Source: Curtobacterium luteum
GTDB taxonomy: Bacteria > Actinomycetota > Actinomycetes > Actinomycetales > Microbacteriaceae
NCBI RefSeq assembly: GCF_014646995.1
Contig: NZ_BMOI01000014.1
Location: 44,047 to 108,046 of the forward strand
DNA length: 64,000 nucleotides
Direction of reading: 5' to 3'
Part shown: positions 49,886 through 57,934 of the stretch, in pieces
How positions within the stretch are numbered: the stretch's first letter is position 1
How the letters are laid out: every line of letters starts with the position of its first letter
Notes under the pieces: generated by a model
Database searches by the model: none
What the model was told of the DNA's origin: nothing
Seen by the model: the letters and a program-made list of their open reading frames with translations, nothing else
Program-made: the position numbers and the translations under genes

Positions 49886-50908
49886 CGCCCCGTCGTGCAC
49901 GACCGACGCATCGTCGGTCGGCGTCCGCCGCCGGAACCACGTCGGCACGGCCGCGCAGAGCAGGAACAGCGCGTCGACCGCCAGGCTCCAGACCCGCGTC
50001 ACGACGACCACGACGAGCGCGATCGACGGCGGCATGACGAGGCTGAGGAGGAGCGCCTGCACGCCCTCGCGGACCCCGAGGCCACCCGGCGCGAACACCG
50101 CGAGCATGCTGATCGCCGAGGCCATGCTGGCCGCACCGATCACGAACGCCGCGTCCGTGCCCTTGAGCGACGGGTACACCGCGAGCGTGATGAAGTAGTA
50201 CGCCGAGCCGGAGAGGATCGCGCCGGCGACGTAGAGGCCGGCACCCCCGAGCACGGTGCCGAGGCTCGGTCGGACGTCGTCCTCGAGCGGCTTGCGGCGG
50301 AGGATCCGGAGGGCCAGCCCGATCAGGAACACGAACACCTGCGGGATGAGGCAGACCACGCAGCCGACGAACGCCGCGACCATGAGCGCGATGAGCCACG
50401 GGTCGAGGTCGTGCGTCCGCGGGTCGACGAGCAGCAGGACGAGCGCGAGGGCGAGCGTCGCGGCGATCTGCAGGGCGCCCTCGAGGAGCCCGCTCACGCC
50501 GAGGCGCGCCTTCGAGACGCCGTGCTTCGACGCGAAGTACACCTTGCCGATGATCCACGTCGCCGCACCCGGGATGTACCGCCCCATCCACGACTTGGCG
50601 TAGACGTACGTGAGCGTGACGCCGCTGCCCTTCAGACCGGTCGCACCGAGGCGGCGGAGCAGGTAGAACCAGATGCCGACGCCCCAGTACCGGAAACCGA
50701 CGCTGATCACCGTCGCGACGGCCACCCAGCCCCAGTTCCACTCGACGTCGGCGAGCTGGCTCCAGTCGACGCTGCGGACGTAGAGCACCAGGAAGACGAC
50801 GAGCAGCACGTAGAAGACGATCGGCACCACCTTGCCGAGCACGCGTCGCCGCTTCGACGGACGCTTCCCCTCGACCTCGGGGGTGTCACTGCTGGTGGTT
50901 CCTGACAA
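49874..50908 (-). CDS. Flippase-like protein (lysylphosphatidylglycerol synthase TM-region/UPF0104 family)
   Basis: 344 residues with about eight transmembrane helices. A polar, basic N-terminus of 25 residues precedes VVPIVFYVLLVVFLVLYV. Family blocks are YAKSWMGRYIPGAATWIIGKVYFASKHGVSKA in parts (the R-Y-x-P-G-x-x-W motif) and the late AVFAPGGLGVREGVQALLL, which matches the P-G-G-x-G-x-x-E signature of these proteins. Related proteins flip lipids or polyprenyl sugars, or modify lipids. TTG 50908 is chosen for the AGGAG six bases upstream; a GTG nine codons earlier (50935) has none. Its role beside polysaccharide genes may be in lipid-carrier transport. Confidence 0.82.
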   Translation of the reverse strand: MSGTTSSDTPEVEGKRPSKRRRVLGKVVPIVFYVLLVVFLVLYVRSVDWSQLADVEWNWGWVAVATVISVGFRYWGVGIWFYLLRRLGATGLKGSGVTLTYVYAKSWMGRYIPGAATWIIGKVYFASKHGVSKARLGVSGLLEGALQIAATLALALVLLLVDPRTHDLDPWLIALMVAAFVGCVVCLIPQVFVFLIGLALRILRRKPLEDDVRPSLGTVLGGAGLYVAGAILSGSAYYFITLAVYPSLKGTDAAFVIGAASMASAISMLAVFAPGGLGVREGVQALLLSLVMPPSIALVVVVVTRVWSLAVDALFLLCAAVPTWFRRRTPTDDASVVHDGAHAA

Positions 50909-51068
50909 TCGTTTCTCCTGACGGCGCTGACCCACGGACGATCTGGCCCGTCCGGCCCGCTGACGATGCGGTGCGCGGACGATGCGGCCCGACGACGGCG
51001 TCGCACCACGGACTGCTCCGGGCCCAGCGACATGGTAGCCGGGCCGGGATGGTGACGCCCCGACCCGG
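50909..51068. promoter_or_regulatory. Intergenic region with candidate -10 for the flippase gene
   Basis: 160 bp between two minus-strand genes. TACCAT (51032-51037, minus strand) is a plausible -10 giving a leader near 116 bases. The plus-strand word GACGATGCGG occurs twice 15 bases apart (about 50962-50987). Confidence 0.3.
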
Positions 51069-52934
51069 TCAGCCGTCCAGGCGGATGACCTGGATGCGGC
51101 AGGGCTGCGCCGCGTCGCTCGAGCTGTCGCCGGTGCAGGCGATATCGGCCCCGAAGGTCCCGACCACCTTCCCGGCCATCGAGTAGTCGCGCGCTGGGGC
51201 GGACGCCGGGTCGAACTGCACGAAGTAGCGGATGCCCTCGTCTGCGTAGACCTTCAGCATCGCCTCGGAGTGGTAGGTGTAGCCCTGCCCGGAGCGTCCG
51301 AACGCGCGCGTCCCGGTGAGGAACGCGATGGACGCGAGCGAGCGCGAGTTCGTGCCGATGATGGACGAGCCCGCGGGGAGCGCGCCGCTCGACTTCATCT
51401 GGTCGGCGAGCGCGACCAGCGGCGGGACGTCGACCGGACCGGTCACCTGCAGCGGGTCGGTGCGGTTCACGGACGGGTAGAACGGCGCGGGCGAGCCGAA
51501 CCAGTTCTGGGTGTACGAGGCGACGGGCACGACGGCGATCGCCACGCACGCGACGACGGTCCGGATGACGCCGCGTCGCCGCACGAGCCGCCACACCGCC
51601 GGCAGCATCAGCGCGCCGATCATCGCGGTGAGGTAGAAGAGCGGCCAGTAGTACCGCGCGTTCCCGCCACCGCTCGACGACGACGTGATCATCCCGTAGC
51701 CGATGAAGTACACGAGGGTGGACGCCGCGACGATGCACGTGAACGCGTACCGACGGAACCGGACGACGCCGATGACGAGCGCGGCCGCGAAGAGGAGCGC
51801 GATCGGGGCGGCGAACGGCGCGAACGTGCTGATCTTCTGCAGGTAGTACGGGAAGGCGAGGAGGCGCTGCTCGACGTAGTAGGTCCCGCGGGCGACGAGC
51901 GAGCTCGACTTCGTGACGGTCGGCTCGGTCTGGGGCCGTGACACCGGCGGGACGGCGTCGGGATCGGGGTTGTCCTGCACGCCCTTCTCGAAGACGCTCG
52001 GGGTGAAGTCCTCGTTCGCCGTGGTCGCGTGCTCGTTCGGCGGTACCGGGAGCCAGGGCCAGTCGGTCGAGCGGCCGGCGTCGTCGAACTTCGACCCGAC
52101 GTTCACCGACAGCGAGGAGCCGAGCGTGACCTCGCCGTACTTCACGGTGAGGGCACCGACCCACGGCGCGATCACGACGGCGAAGGCGACGACGGCCGCG
52201 ACCGGGACCGGCCACCAGTGCCGGACGGGCTCGCGGCGACGACGGGCGGACCACACGCGGAGCAGGAGCCACAGCACCACCGACCCGAGCGCCACCGGGA
52301 GCAGGAAGAGCTTGACGAAGTACCCGATCGCCGCGACGGCACCGAGCACGATGCCCGAGGCGATCCGAGACCGACGACTGCCGTGCAGGGCCTGGTCCGC
52401 CCAGCGGAGCGACCACAGGAACCCGAACATCCACGCGACGACGAGCAGGTCCGGCGTCTGCACCGACACCGCGCTCATCAGTGCGGGGATCGCCGTGACC
52501 ATGAAGAGCACGGCCGGCACGGTGCGGTGGTTCTGCGACCAGACGAGCCACCCGCCGATGCCGAGCACCACGGCGACCGCCAGGGTGTTGACCACGGCGA
52601 ACGCCGTCTGCGGACCCGCCCCCACCGCGATGATCGGCGCCATGAGCCACGAGACCATCGGGGACCAGTACGCGTTGACCGCGTCGCCGAACCACCCGTG
52701 CGCGTACTCGCGCGCGATCCCCATGTAGGAGATGCCGTCGACGTTCGTGACGCCGAGACGGTTGTGGTACGCCACGGACGCGCTGAGGCCGACCCCGACG
52801 AGCAGGAGGACGCCGAGCCCGATCGGGACGAGCACCTTCCGGAGGTGCAGGGACGAGCGAGCCGCCCGGCGCCCGCTGGTCGTCGCGGGGGCATCCTCGG
52901 CGGCGTGGGTCGTCAGGGTCACGTCCTCCATCAT
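51069..52934 (-). CDS. Multi-spanning GT-C-type membrane protein
   Basis: 621 residues. A 30-residue cytoplasmic N-terminus precedes LVPIGLGVLLLVGVGLSASV. The first outer loop has GVTNVDGISYMGIAREYAHGWFGDAVNAYWSPMVSWL in parts, with Asp-Gly-Ile-Ser-Tyr in the place where GT-C enzymes carry acidic residues. About ten more helices follow, interrupted by a 120-residue outer loop (residues 270-390) and ending in a 140-residue extracytoplasmic domain with VPPLVALADQMKSSGALPAGSSIIGTN in parts and two Cys near the end. The pattern fits a protein- or polysaccharide-modifying transferase. The ATG at 52934 has GGAGGG upstream. Family assignment is tentative. Confidence 0.65.
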   Translation of the reverse strand: MMEDVTLTTHAAEDAPATTSGRRAARSSLHLRKVLVPIGLGVLLLVGVGLSASVAYHNRLGVTNVDGISYMGIAREYAHGWFGDAVNAYWSPMVSWLMAPIIAVGAGPQTAFAVVNTLAVAVVLGIGGWLVWSQNHRTVPAVLFMVTAIPALMSAVSVQTPDLLVVAWMFGFLWSLRWADQALHGSRRSRIASGIVLGAVAAIGYFVKLFLLPVALGSVVLWLLLRVWSARRRREPVRHWWPVPVAAVVAFAVVIAPWVGALTVKYGEVTLGSSLSVNVGSKFDDAGRSTDWPWLPVPPNEHATTANEDFTPSVFEKGVQDNPDPDAVPPVSRPQTEPTVTKSSSLVARGTYYVEQRLLAFPYYLQKISTFAPFAAPIALLFAAALVIGVVRFRRYAFTCIVAASTLVYFIGYGMITSSSSGGGNARYYWPLFYLTAMIGALMLPAVWRLVRRRGVIRTVVACVAIAVVPVASYTQNWFGSPAPFYPSVNRTDPLQVTGPVDVPPLVALADQMKSSGALPAGSSIIGTNSRSLASIAFLTGTRAFGRSGQGYTYHSEAMLKVYADEGIRYFVQFDPASAPARDYSMAGKVVGTFGADIACTGDSSSDAAQPCRIQVIRLDG

Positions 52935-53082
52935 TGCATCCCTCCGCACACCCGAGGGCCGCTCACCATGCCGGTGCACGGCATCCGCGTCCGTGCACGG
53001 CCGCCCGAGCAGCCGACACGCGCTCACCATCCCGTGTGTGCGAGACTGCTCAGGTCCAGCCCGCCGAACACGAGGATCGATC
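52935..53082. other. Divergent intergenic region
   Basis: 148 bp between the GT-C gene and the acyltransferase. The word GCTCACCAT occurs twice (about 52964 and 53024), which on the minus strand reads ATGGTGAGC and resembles the -10 region of accD. No gene was seen. Confidence 0.35.
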
Positions 53083-54315
53083 TTGCCCAGCGCACCCCGG
53101 CCGAGCACCCGACTCGAGTTCCCCTACCTCGACGGCCTCCGCGGGCTCGCTGCCCTGGCCGTCGTGGTCTACCACGCGTACCTCTTCACCGGGGTGACCG
53201 GCACCGGGCCGACGCAGATCCCTTGGCTCCGCCCGATCATCGGCTGGGGCTACCTCGGCGTGCCCGTCTTCATCGTGCTCTCGGGCTACGTGCTCATGCT
53301 GCCCGTGATGACCCGGTTCGACCGGTACCGCATCCCCGGCGGCTTCTGGAAGTACATCTGGCGTCGGGCCCGCCGGATCATCCCGCCCTACTGGGCCGCG
53401 CTCGTGCTGTTCGCGCTGATGATCCGGTTCATCCCGGTCCTGCACAACCCGGGCGGCACCCAGTGGGACACGAAGCTGCCGATGGGCTGGGGCACCTTCC
53501 TGACGCACTTCTTCCTCGTGCACGACTTCTTCCCGCAGTACATCGGCAAGATCGCCGGACCGATGTGGAGCGTCGCGGTCGAGTGGCAGATCTACTTCCT
53601 GATGCCGCTCGTCATCCTCCCGCTGTGGCGGCTCATCGGCGGGTGGGCGACCACCTCCGGACTCGTGCTCATCGGCATGTGGATGGGCAGCGAGTCGAAG
53701 TACTCGTGGATGCACCCGTGGTTCGTCGGGCTCTTCGCCGTCGGCATGCTCGCGGCCGAGATCACCGTCCGCGCCCGGGACGCCCACGCCTCCGGCACGC
53801 TCCGCATCCGGACGAAGCCCCGCTGGCAGGAGGGCGCCTTCATCGTGGTGCTGCTGCTCGGCATCGCCGTGCTGTTCTTCTCGCACCGTGACTACTACCA
53901 GCACCAGACCTGGCCGTCCGAGGTCGTGACCGGTGTCTTCACGGGGGTCCTCCTTACCTGGCTCGGCCGCTCCGCCGTGACCGGCCACCACACCTGGCTC
54001 GCGCGCTTCTTCGCGTGGCGGCCCTTCGTCCTGGCCGGACTCGTCTCCTACTCGGTGTACCTGTTCCACAGTCCGCTGCTCGGCTTCGGCAACCTCCTGC
54101 TGCTGCCGTTCGGCTTCTCGCCGAAGCTGCAGTTCCTGCTCATGATCGTGGTCGTGGTGCCCCTGACGCTCGGCGTCTGTGTGGGCATGTGGTGGCTCGT
54201 CGAGCGGAACTTCCTGAACCGCCGACAGCAGCACGCACGGGTCGAGGTCAACGGCAACGGCCCCATCCCGGACGTCGAGCCGATGCAGCCGGAGAGCGCA
54301 GCAGCCTCGCGCTGA
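53083..54315 (+). CDS. Acyltransferase 3 family membrane protein
   Basis: 410 residues with about ten transmembrane helices. The N-terminal signature FPYLDGLRGLAALAVVVYHAYLF has the Arg-Gly and catalytic-type His of acyltransferase family 3 (OafA-like). GYLGVPVFIVLSGYVLMLPV and IWRRARRIIPPYWAALVL follow, and GPMWSVAVEWQIYFLMPL holds the W-S-x-x-x-E-x-x-F/Y motif. Such proteins O-acetylate or otherwise acylate exported polysaccharides or peptidoglycan. TTG 53083 is inferred from CGAGGATCGATC just upstream. The C-terminal 40 residues are polar. The target is probably the glycopolymer made by this locus. Confidence 0.88.
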   Translation: MPSAPRPSTRLEFPYLDGLRGLAALAVVVYHAYLFTGVTGTGPTQIPWLRPIIGWGYLGVPVFIVLSGYVLMLPVMTRFDRYRIPGGFWKYIWRRARRIIPPYWAALVLFALMIRFIPVLHNPGGTQWDTKLPMGWGTFLTHFFLVHDFFPQYIGKIAGPMWSVAVEWQIYFLMPLVILPLWRLIGGWATTSGLVLIGMWMGSESKYSWMHPWFVGLFAVGMLAAEITVRARDAHASGTLRIRTKPRWQEGAFIVVLLLGIAVLFFSHRDYYQHQTWPSEVVTGVFTGVLLTWLGRSAVTGHHTWLARFFAWRPFVLAGLVSYSVYLFHSPLLGFGNLLLLPFGFSPKLQFLLMIVVVVPLTLGVCVGMWWLVERNFLNRRQQHARVEVNGNGPIPDVEPMQPESAAASR

Positions 54316-54341
54316 TCGCTGCGGCCCTCCCGACGCGCCGG

Positions 54342-54347
54342 GTAGCA
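54342..54347 (+). promoter_or_regulatory. -10 element of the GH25 gene
   Basis: TAGCAT gives a leader near 60 bases with AGGGAGG ten bases before the ATG at 54413. Confidence 0.4.
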
Positions 54348-54412
54348 TCGCTCGGACGCGACGGGTGCACAGCACGCACCCGAGGCCGCTTCGACAGGGA
54401 GGACGCCGCCGC

Positions 54413-55375
54413 ATGCGCGCATCCAGCAAGAGGATCTTCGGTCTCGGAGCCGCCGCGGCGGTGGCCGCGGCGCTCACGATCGGGAGCAGTCCCGCGACCG
54501 CGGAGACGTCGGCGACACCAGCCCCCGCGTCCGCGGGGACGCCCACGACCGCCGGGTCAGGGTCGTTGTCGATCGCCGAGATGGACCAGACCGGGAACCA
54601 CGTCATGGGGGCCGGCATCGCCCGGAACGCCGGCGAGACCGAGATCGTCACGTCCGTGCCTGGGGCGGTGACGACGCAGCAGGGGGACCTCAGCGCGACC
54701 GCCCAGGCCGCCTCCGCCGGTCCCCCGCCCGGCCGGATCCAGGGCTTCGACATCAGCGCGTGGCAGCCGAGCGTGAACTTCCTCGCGGCCTACCGCGCAG
54801 GCGCCCGCTTCGTCTACGTCAAGGCCACCGAGGGCACGAGCTACGTCAGCTCGACGTACAAGCAGCAGTACGCCACGGCGAAGCAGCGGAACCTCTACCG
54901 CGGCGGGTACGTCTACGCGCAGCCGAGCCAGGCGAGCGGCGCCGCCACCGCGAACTACTTCTTCGCGCACGGCGGGCAGTGGAGCGCGGACGGCAAGACA
55001 CTGCCTCCGCTGCTCGACATCGAGTACGGCTCCGCGTCCCAGGGCACCTGCTACGGCAAGTCGTGGTCGCAGATGCGCAGCTGGATCAAGGACTTCTCGA
55101 ACACCGTGTACCAGAAGACGAAGCGGTACCCGGCGATCTACACCACGACCGACTGGTGGAAGCGCTGCACGAACAACAGCAACCAGTTCTCGAAGAACCC
55201 GCTGTTCGTGGCGCTCTACCCGGTGCACGACTTCACGACGCCGGGCACGCTCGGTCGGAGCTGGTCGAAGTGGACGTTCTGGCAGTGGTCCGCGAGCGGG
55301 ACGCTCCCCGGCGACCAGGACGTCTACCGCAACTCCGCGGACTACCTCGAGCGCTTCGCGTCCAAGACCGGGTGA
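54413..55375 (+). CDS. Secreted GH25 lysozyme (muramidase)
   Basis: 320 residues. Signal peptide 1-30 (GLGAAAAVAAALTIGSSPATA). A 75-residue low-complexity region follows. The GH25 domain (about 108-318) shows IQGFDISAWQPSVNF (first catalytic-site Asp), FVYVKATEGTSYVSSTYKQQY, LYRGGYVYAQPSQASG, LPPLLDIEYG (Asp-x-Glu catalytic pair), YPAIYTTTDWW and WTFWQWSASGTLPG, the full set for Cellosyl-type muramidases. It would cleave peptidoglycan between MurNAc and GlcNAc. It lacks a wall-binding module. The position between an acyltransferase and a pyruvyltransferase suggests a role in wall remodelling during polymer attachment. Confidence 0.93.
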   Translation: MRASSKRIFGLGAAAAVAAALTIGSSPATAETSATPAPASAGTPTTAGSGSLSIAEMDQTGNHVMGAGIARNAGETEIVTSVPGAVTTQQGDLSATAQAASAGPPPGRIQGFDISAWQPSVNFLAAYRAGARFVYVKATEGTSYVSSTYKQQYATAKQRNLYRGGYVYAQPSQASGAATANYFFAHGGQWSADGKTLPPLLDIEYGSASQGTCYGKSWSQMRSWIKDFSNTVYQKTKRYPAIYTTTDWWKRCTNNSNQFSKNPLFVALYPVHDFTTPGTLGRSWSKWTFWQWSASGTLPGDQDVYRNSADYLERFASKTG

Positions 55376-55404
55376 CGCCCGTCGCCGTCCCGGCGTGACC
55401 AGCA

Positions 55405-55452
55405 GACGGACGGGAGGCACGGTGCCAGCCGGCACCGTGCCTCCCGTCCGTC
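55405..55452. terminator. Bidirectional terminator: perfect 22-bp stem, loop AGCC
   Basis: Arms 55405-55426 and 55431-55452. The base GACGGACGGGAGGC equals that at 21655, while the upper eight pairs (ACGGTGCC) differ. The loop AGCC is the reverse complement of the GGCT loop at 21677. Confidence 0.88.
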
Positions 55453-55481
55453 CCGGCGCACGTCGCGACGTGCCGCAGCGG

Positions 55482-56705
55482 TCAGCGCGTGTGGCTCGTC
55501 GCCTCCGCGAAGTCGGCGTCGAGCGCCGTCGCCATCGTGGCGACCCCCTCGGCGAGCCGGGCGCGGATCGCCTCGTGCTGGCCGTCGAGGTCCTCCAGGA
55601 GGGCGGTGACGTCGTCGACGAAGGTCGGCTCGAGTGCCGACTCGATCGGCTTGGAGTAGGCCTGCTGCCCCATCTGCTCGAAGAACAGTCGGCCCTTGTC
55701 GACGTAGTAGAGGACCGCGGCGGGGACCCCGGCGATCGTCGCGACGATCGCGGAGTGGAGTCGGCTGGCGAGGAACAGGCGGCTGCGGGACATGAGGCCC
55801 GCGTACTCGGACGGCGAGAAGGCGTCGGCCTCGACGACGTGCGTCCGGTCGCCGTGCTGCATGAGCGCGATCACCTCGCGGGCGAACGCGGCGTCACCCT
55901 CGGACGCCTCCATGTGCATCGGGTAGAAGACGACGTCGGCGTCCCAGCGCTCGACCTGGCGGTCGGCGAGGTCGGCGAGCGCCTGACGGTAGGTGACGAG
56001 CCGTTCGCTGTCCACACCGGTCTGCCGGAAGCGCTTCGGCAGGAAGCGGAACGGGATCCACCCGCTGCGCTTGTAGTGGAACCAGCGGCGCACCCCGAAG
56101 CCGATCGAGCCCTCGAGGCGGTCGGCGGTGAGGCCGGTCGTGGCCTCGAGGCGGGCGAGCACGTCGGCGTCGGGCTGCTGCACCGTGCCGACGACGGCCG
56201 GGTCGAAGGAGGACACGACGGGCGTCCGGACACCCCAGGCGAGGAGCTTCTCGCGGGACTCGTCGTCGCGCACGGCGAACGAGCGGCAGAGGTCGACGGT
56301 CGCGCGGATGAGCCGCTTGCTGATGCCGGCGGAGGTCGGGCCGATGCCCTGGAACGCGCCGACGAGGTTCCGGTTCACCGTGCGGACGAGCAGCATCTTG
56401 CCGAACCAGTACACGAGGCCGAGCTTGTTCGTGTAGTCCTTGAGGATCTCGCCGCCGCCCCACAGGACGAGGTCGGCGCCGCGCGCGGCCCGCAGCAGCG
56501 CGAACAGGTCGCCGATGCCGGTGCTGTACGGCGACACCGGCAGGAACCGGATGCCGAACCACGCGGCGTCGCGGTCGGGGTACTGCGACAGCGAGACGAT
56601 CTCGGCGTCGGGCCAGCGTCGACGGACGAGCTCGACGTTGCCGGCGAGGATCGCTCGGTCGCCTCGGTTGTGGGGCGAATCGCTATTGTGGATCAGTACG
56701 CGCAC
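55482..56705 (-). CDS. Polysaccharide pyruvyl transferase family protein
   Basis: 407 residues of a cytoplasmic GT-B-like fold. Motifs: VLIHNSDSPHNRGDRAILAG at the N-terminus (the N-x-G-D nucleotide/donor loop), DLVLWGGGEILKDYTN, VGAFQGIGPTSAG, FAVRDDESREKLLAWGV, and late SRLFLASRLHSAIVATIAGVPAAVLYY, where the S-R-L-H-S-A-I-x-A block is diagnostic. Members add ketal-linked pyruvate from phosphoenolpyruvate to sugars of teichuronic and other wall polymers. This makes a pyruvylated glycopolymer likely, though the specific sugar cannot be told. GTG 56705 lies eight bases from a TAGGCT. It is divergent from the GT4 gene. Confidence 0.87.
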   Translation of the reverse strand: MRVLIHNSDSPHNRGDRAILAGNVELVRRRWPDAEIVSLSQYPDRDAAWFGIRFLPVSPYSTGIGDLFALLRAARGADLVLWGGGEILKDYTNKLGLVYWFGKMLLVRTVNRNLVGAFQGIGPTSAGISKRLIRATVDLCRSFAVRDDESREKLLAWGVRTPVVSSFDPAVVGTVQQPDADVLARLEATTGLTADRLEGSIGFGVRRWFHYKRSGWIPFRFLPKRFRQTGVDSERLVTYRQALADLADRQVERWDADVVFYPMHMEASEGDAAFAREVIALMQHGDRTHVVEADAFSPSEYAGLMSRSRLFLASRLHSAIVATIAGVPAAVLYYVDKGRLFFEQMGQQAYSKPIESALEPTFVDDVTALLEDLDGQHEAIRARLAEGVATMATALDADFAEATSHTR

Positions 56706-56713
56706 GAGTGGAG

Positions 56714-56719
56714 AGCCTA
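56714..56719 (-). promoter_or_regulatory. -10 element of the pyruvyltransferase gene
   Basis: TAGGCT on the minus strand lies eight bases from GTG 56705, so the mRNA is leaderless or nearly so. A TATTGT at 56684 on the plus strand may drive the divergent gene. Confidence 0.4.
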
Positions 56720-56755
56720 CCGGTCCCACGCAGCACGCCCCGTGGAAAGGCCGAC

Positions 56756-57934
56756 TTGTCCGACACCTCCCGCCCCCGTCTGCTCGTCCTCGGATCGACC
56801 TTCCCGGCCCGGCCGGACGACGGGGTCCCGGCCTTCGTGCTCGACCTGGCGCACCAGGAGGCCACCGAGTTCGACACGCTCGTCCTGACACCCCGGGTCC
56901 CCGACGGTGCCGCACGCGAGCGCATCGGCGACGTGCAGGTCCGCCGGTTCCCGTACTTCCCGAAGGCCTTCGAGGACCTGGCCGACGGCGCGATCCTCGA
57001 CAACCTCAAGGAGAAGCGCAGCCGCCTGGTGCAGGTGCCGGCGCTCGTCCTCGCCCAGTACCGCGCCGTCCGCGCTGCGGTCCGGTCCGGGCGGCCGGAC
57101 GTCATCCACGCCCACTGGGCGATCCCGCAGGGCCTCGTGGCGACGCTCGCGGCGCCGGGGGTCCCCCTCGTGGTCACCACGCACGGCGGCGACATCTACG
57201 CGCTCCGCGCCGCACCCCTGGTCCGGCTGAAGCGCTGGATCTTCGGTCGCGCCGCGCACGTCACGACGGTCAACTCCGAGATGCGGGACCGTCTGACCGA
57301 GTGGGGCGTCCCGGCCGACCGGTCGACGGTGATCCCGATGGGCGTCGACCTGGGTCCGGCACGGGACGCCCGTGCGCGGGTCGCCGCCGAGGAGCACCAC
57401 GTGGTCGCCGTCGGCCGTCTGGTCGAGAAGAAGGGCTTCGGCAACCTGCTCGAGGCCCTCCGCGGCATCGGCGACGACGTGCCGTGGCGCCTCACGATCG
57501 TCGGCGACGGGCCCTGGCGCGGTCGGCTCGAGCAGCAGGCTGCGGGCCTCCCCGTCACGTTCACCGGGCAGCGCGGCCGGACCGAGGTGCTCGAGACGCT
57601 GGCCTCCGCGACCGTCGTGGCGGTGCCGTCGATCCCGGCCGCGAACGGTGACCAGGAGGGCCTCCCGGTCACCCTGCTCGAGGCAGCGGCGGTCGGCGCG
57701 GCGATCGTCGCGAGCGACCTGCCGGGCATCCGCGACGTCGTGCACGACGACGACTCCGGGCTGCTCGTGGCGCCCGGCGACGTGCCCGCCCTCGGTGCGG
57801 CGCTCCGTCGGGTGCTCACCGACGCCGAGGCGCGCGACCGGTACCGCGAGCGCGCGGTCGAGTCGGCGGCGGAGTTCTCGACCGAGCGGATCGGCGAGCG
57901 CTACCGGGCCGTGCTGCGCGGCGCGATCAGCTGA
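56756..57934 (+). CDS. Family 4 glycosyltransferase
   Basis: 392 residues of GT-B fold. N-terminal half: RLLVLGSTFPARPDDGVPAFVLDL, VRRFPYFPKAF, PDVIHAHWAIPQGLVATLAAP and TTHGGDIYALR. C-terminal half: VVAVGRLVEKKGFGNLLEAL, VTFTGQRGRTEVLETLASATVVAVPS, and DQEGLPVTLLEAAAVGAAIVASD, with the paired Glu at the E-x7-E-like position, then GIRDVVHDDDSGLLV. Start TTG 56756 has GGAAAGG upstream; GTG 56708 is possible but would abut the divergent gene. It overlaps the convergent membrane-protein gene by 34 bp at its 3' end. Confidence 0.85.
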   Translation: MSDTSRPRLLVLGSTFPARPDDGVPAFVLDLAHQEATEFDTLVLTPRVPDGAARERIGDVQVRRFPYFPKAFEDLADGAILDNLKEKRSRLVQVPALVLAQYRAVRAAVRSGRPDVIHAHWAIPQGLVATLAAPGVPLVVTTHGGDIYALRAAPLVRLKRWIFGRAAHVTTVNSEMRDRLTEWGVPADRSTVIPMGVDLGPARDARARVAAEEHHVVAVGRLVEKKGFGNLLEALRGIGDDVPWRLTIVGDGPWRGRLEQQAAGLPVTFTGQRGRTEVLETLASATVVAVPSIPAANGDQEGLPVTLLEAAAVGAAIVASDLPGIRDVVHDDDSGLLVAPGDVPALGAALRRVLTDAEARDRYRERAVESAAEFSTERIGERYRAVLRGAIS

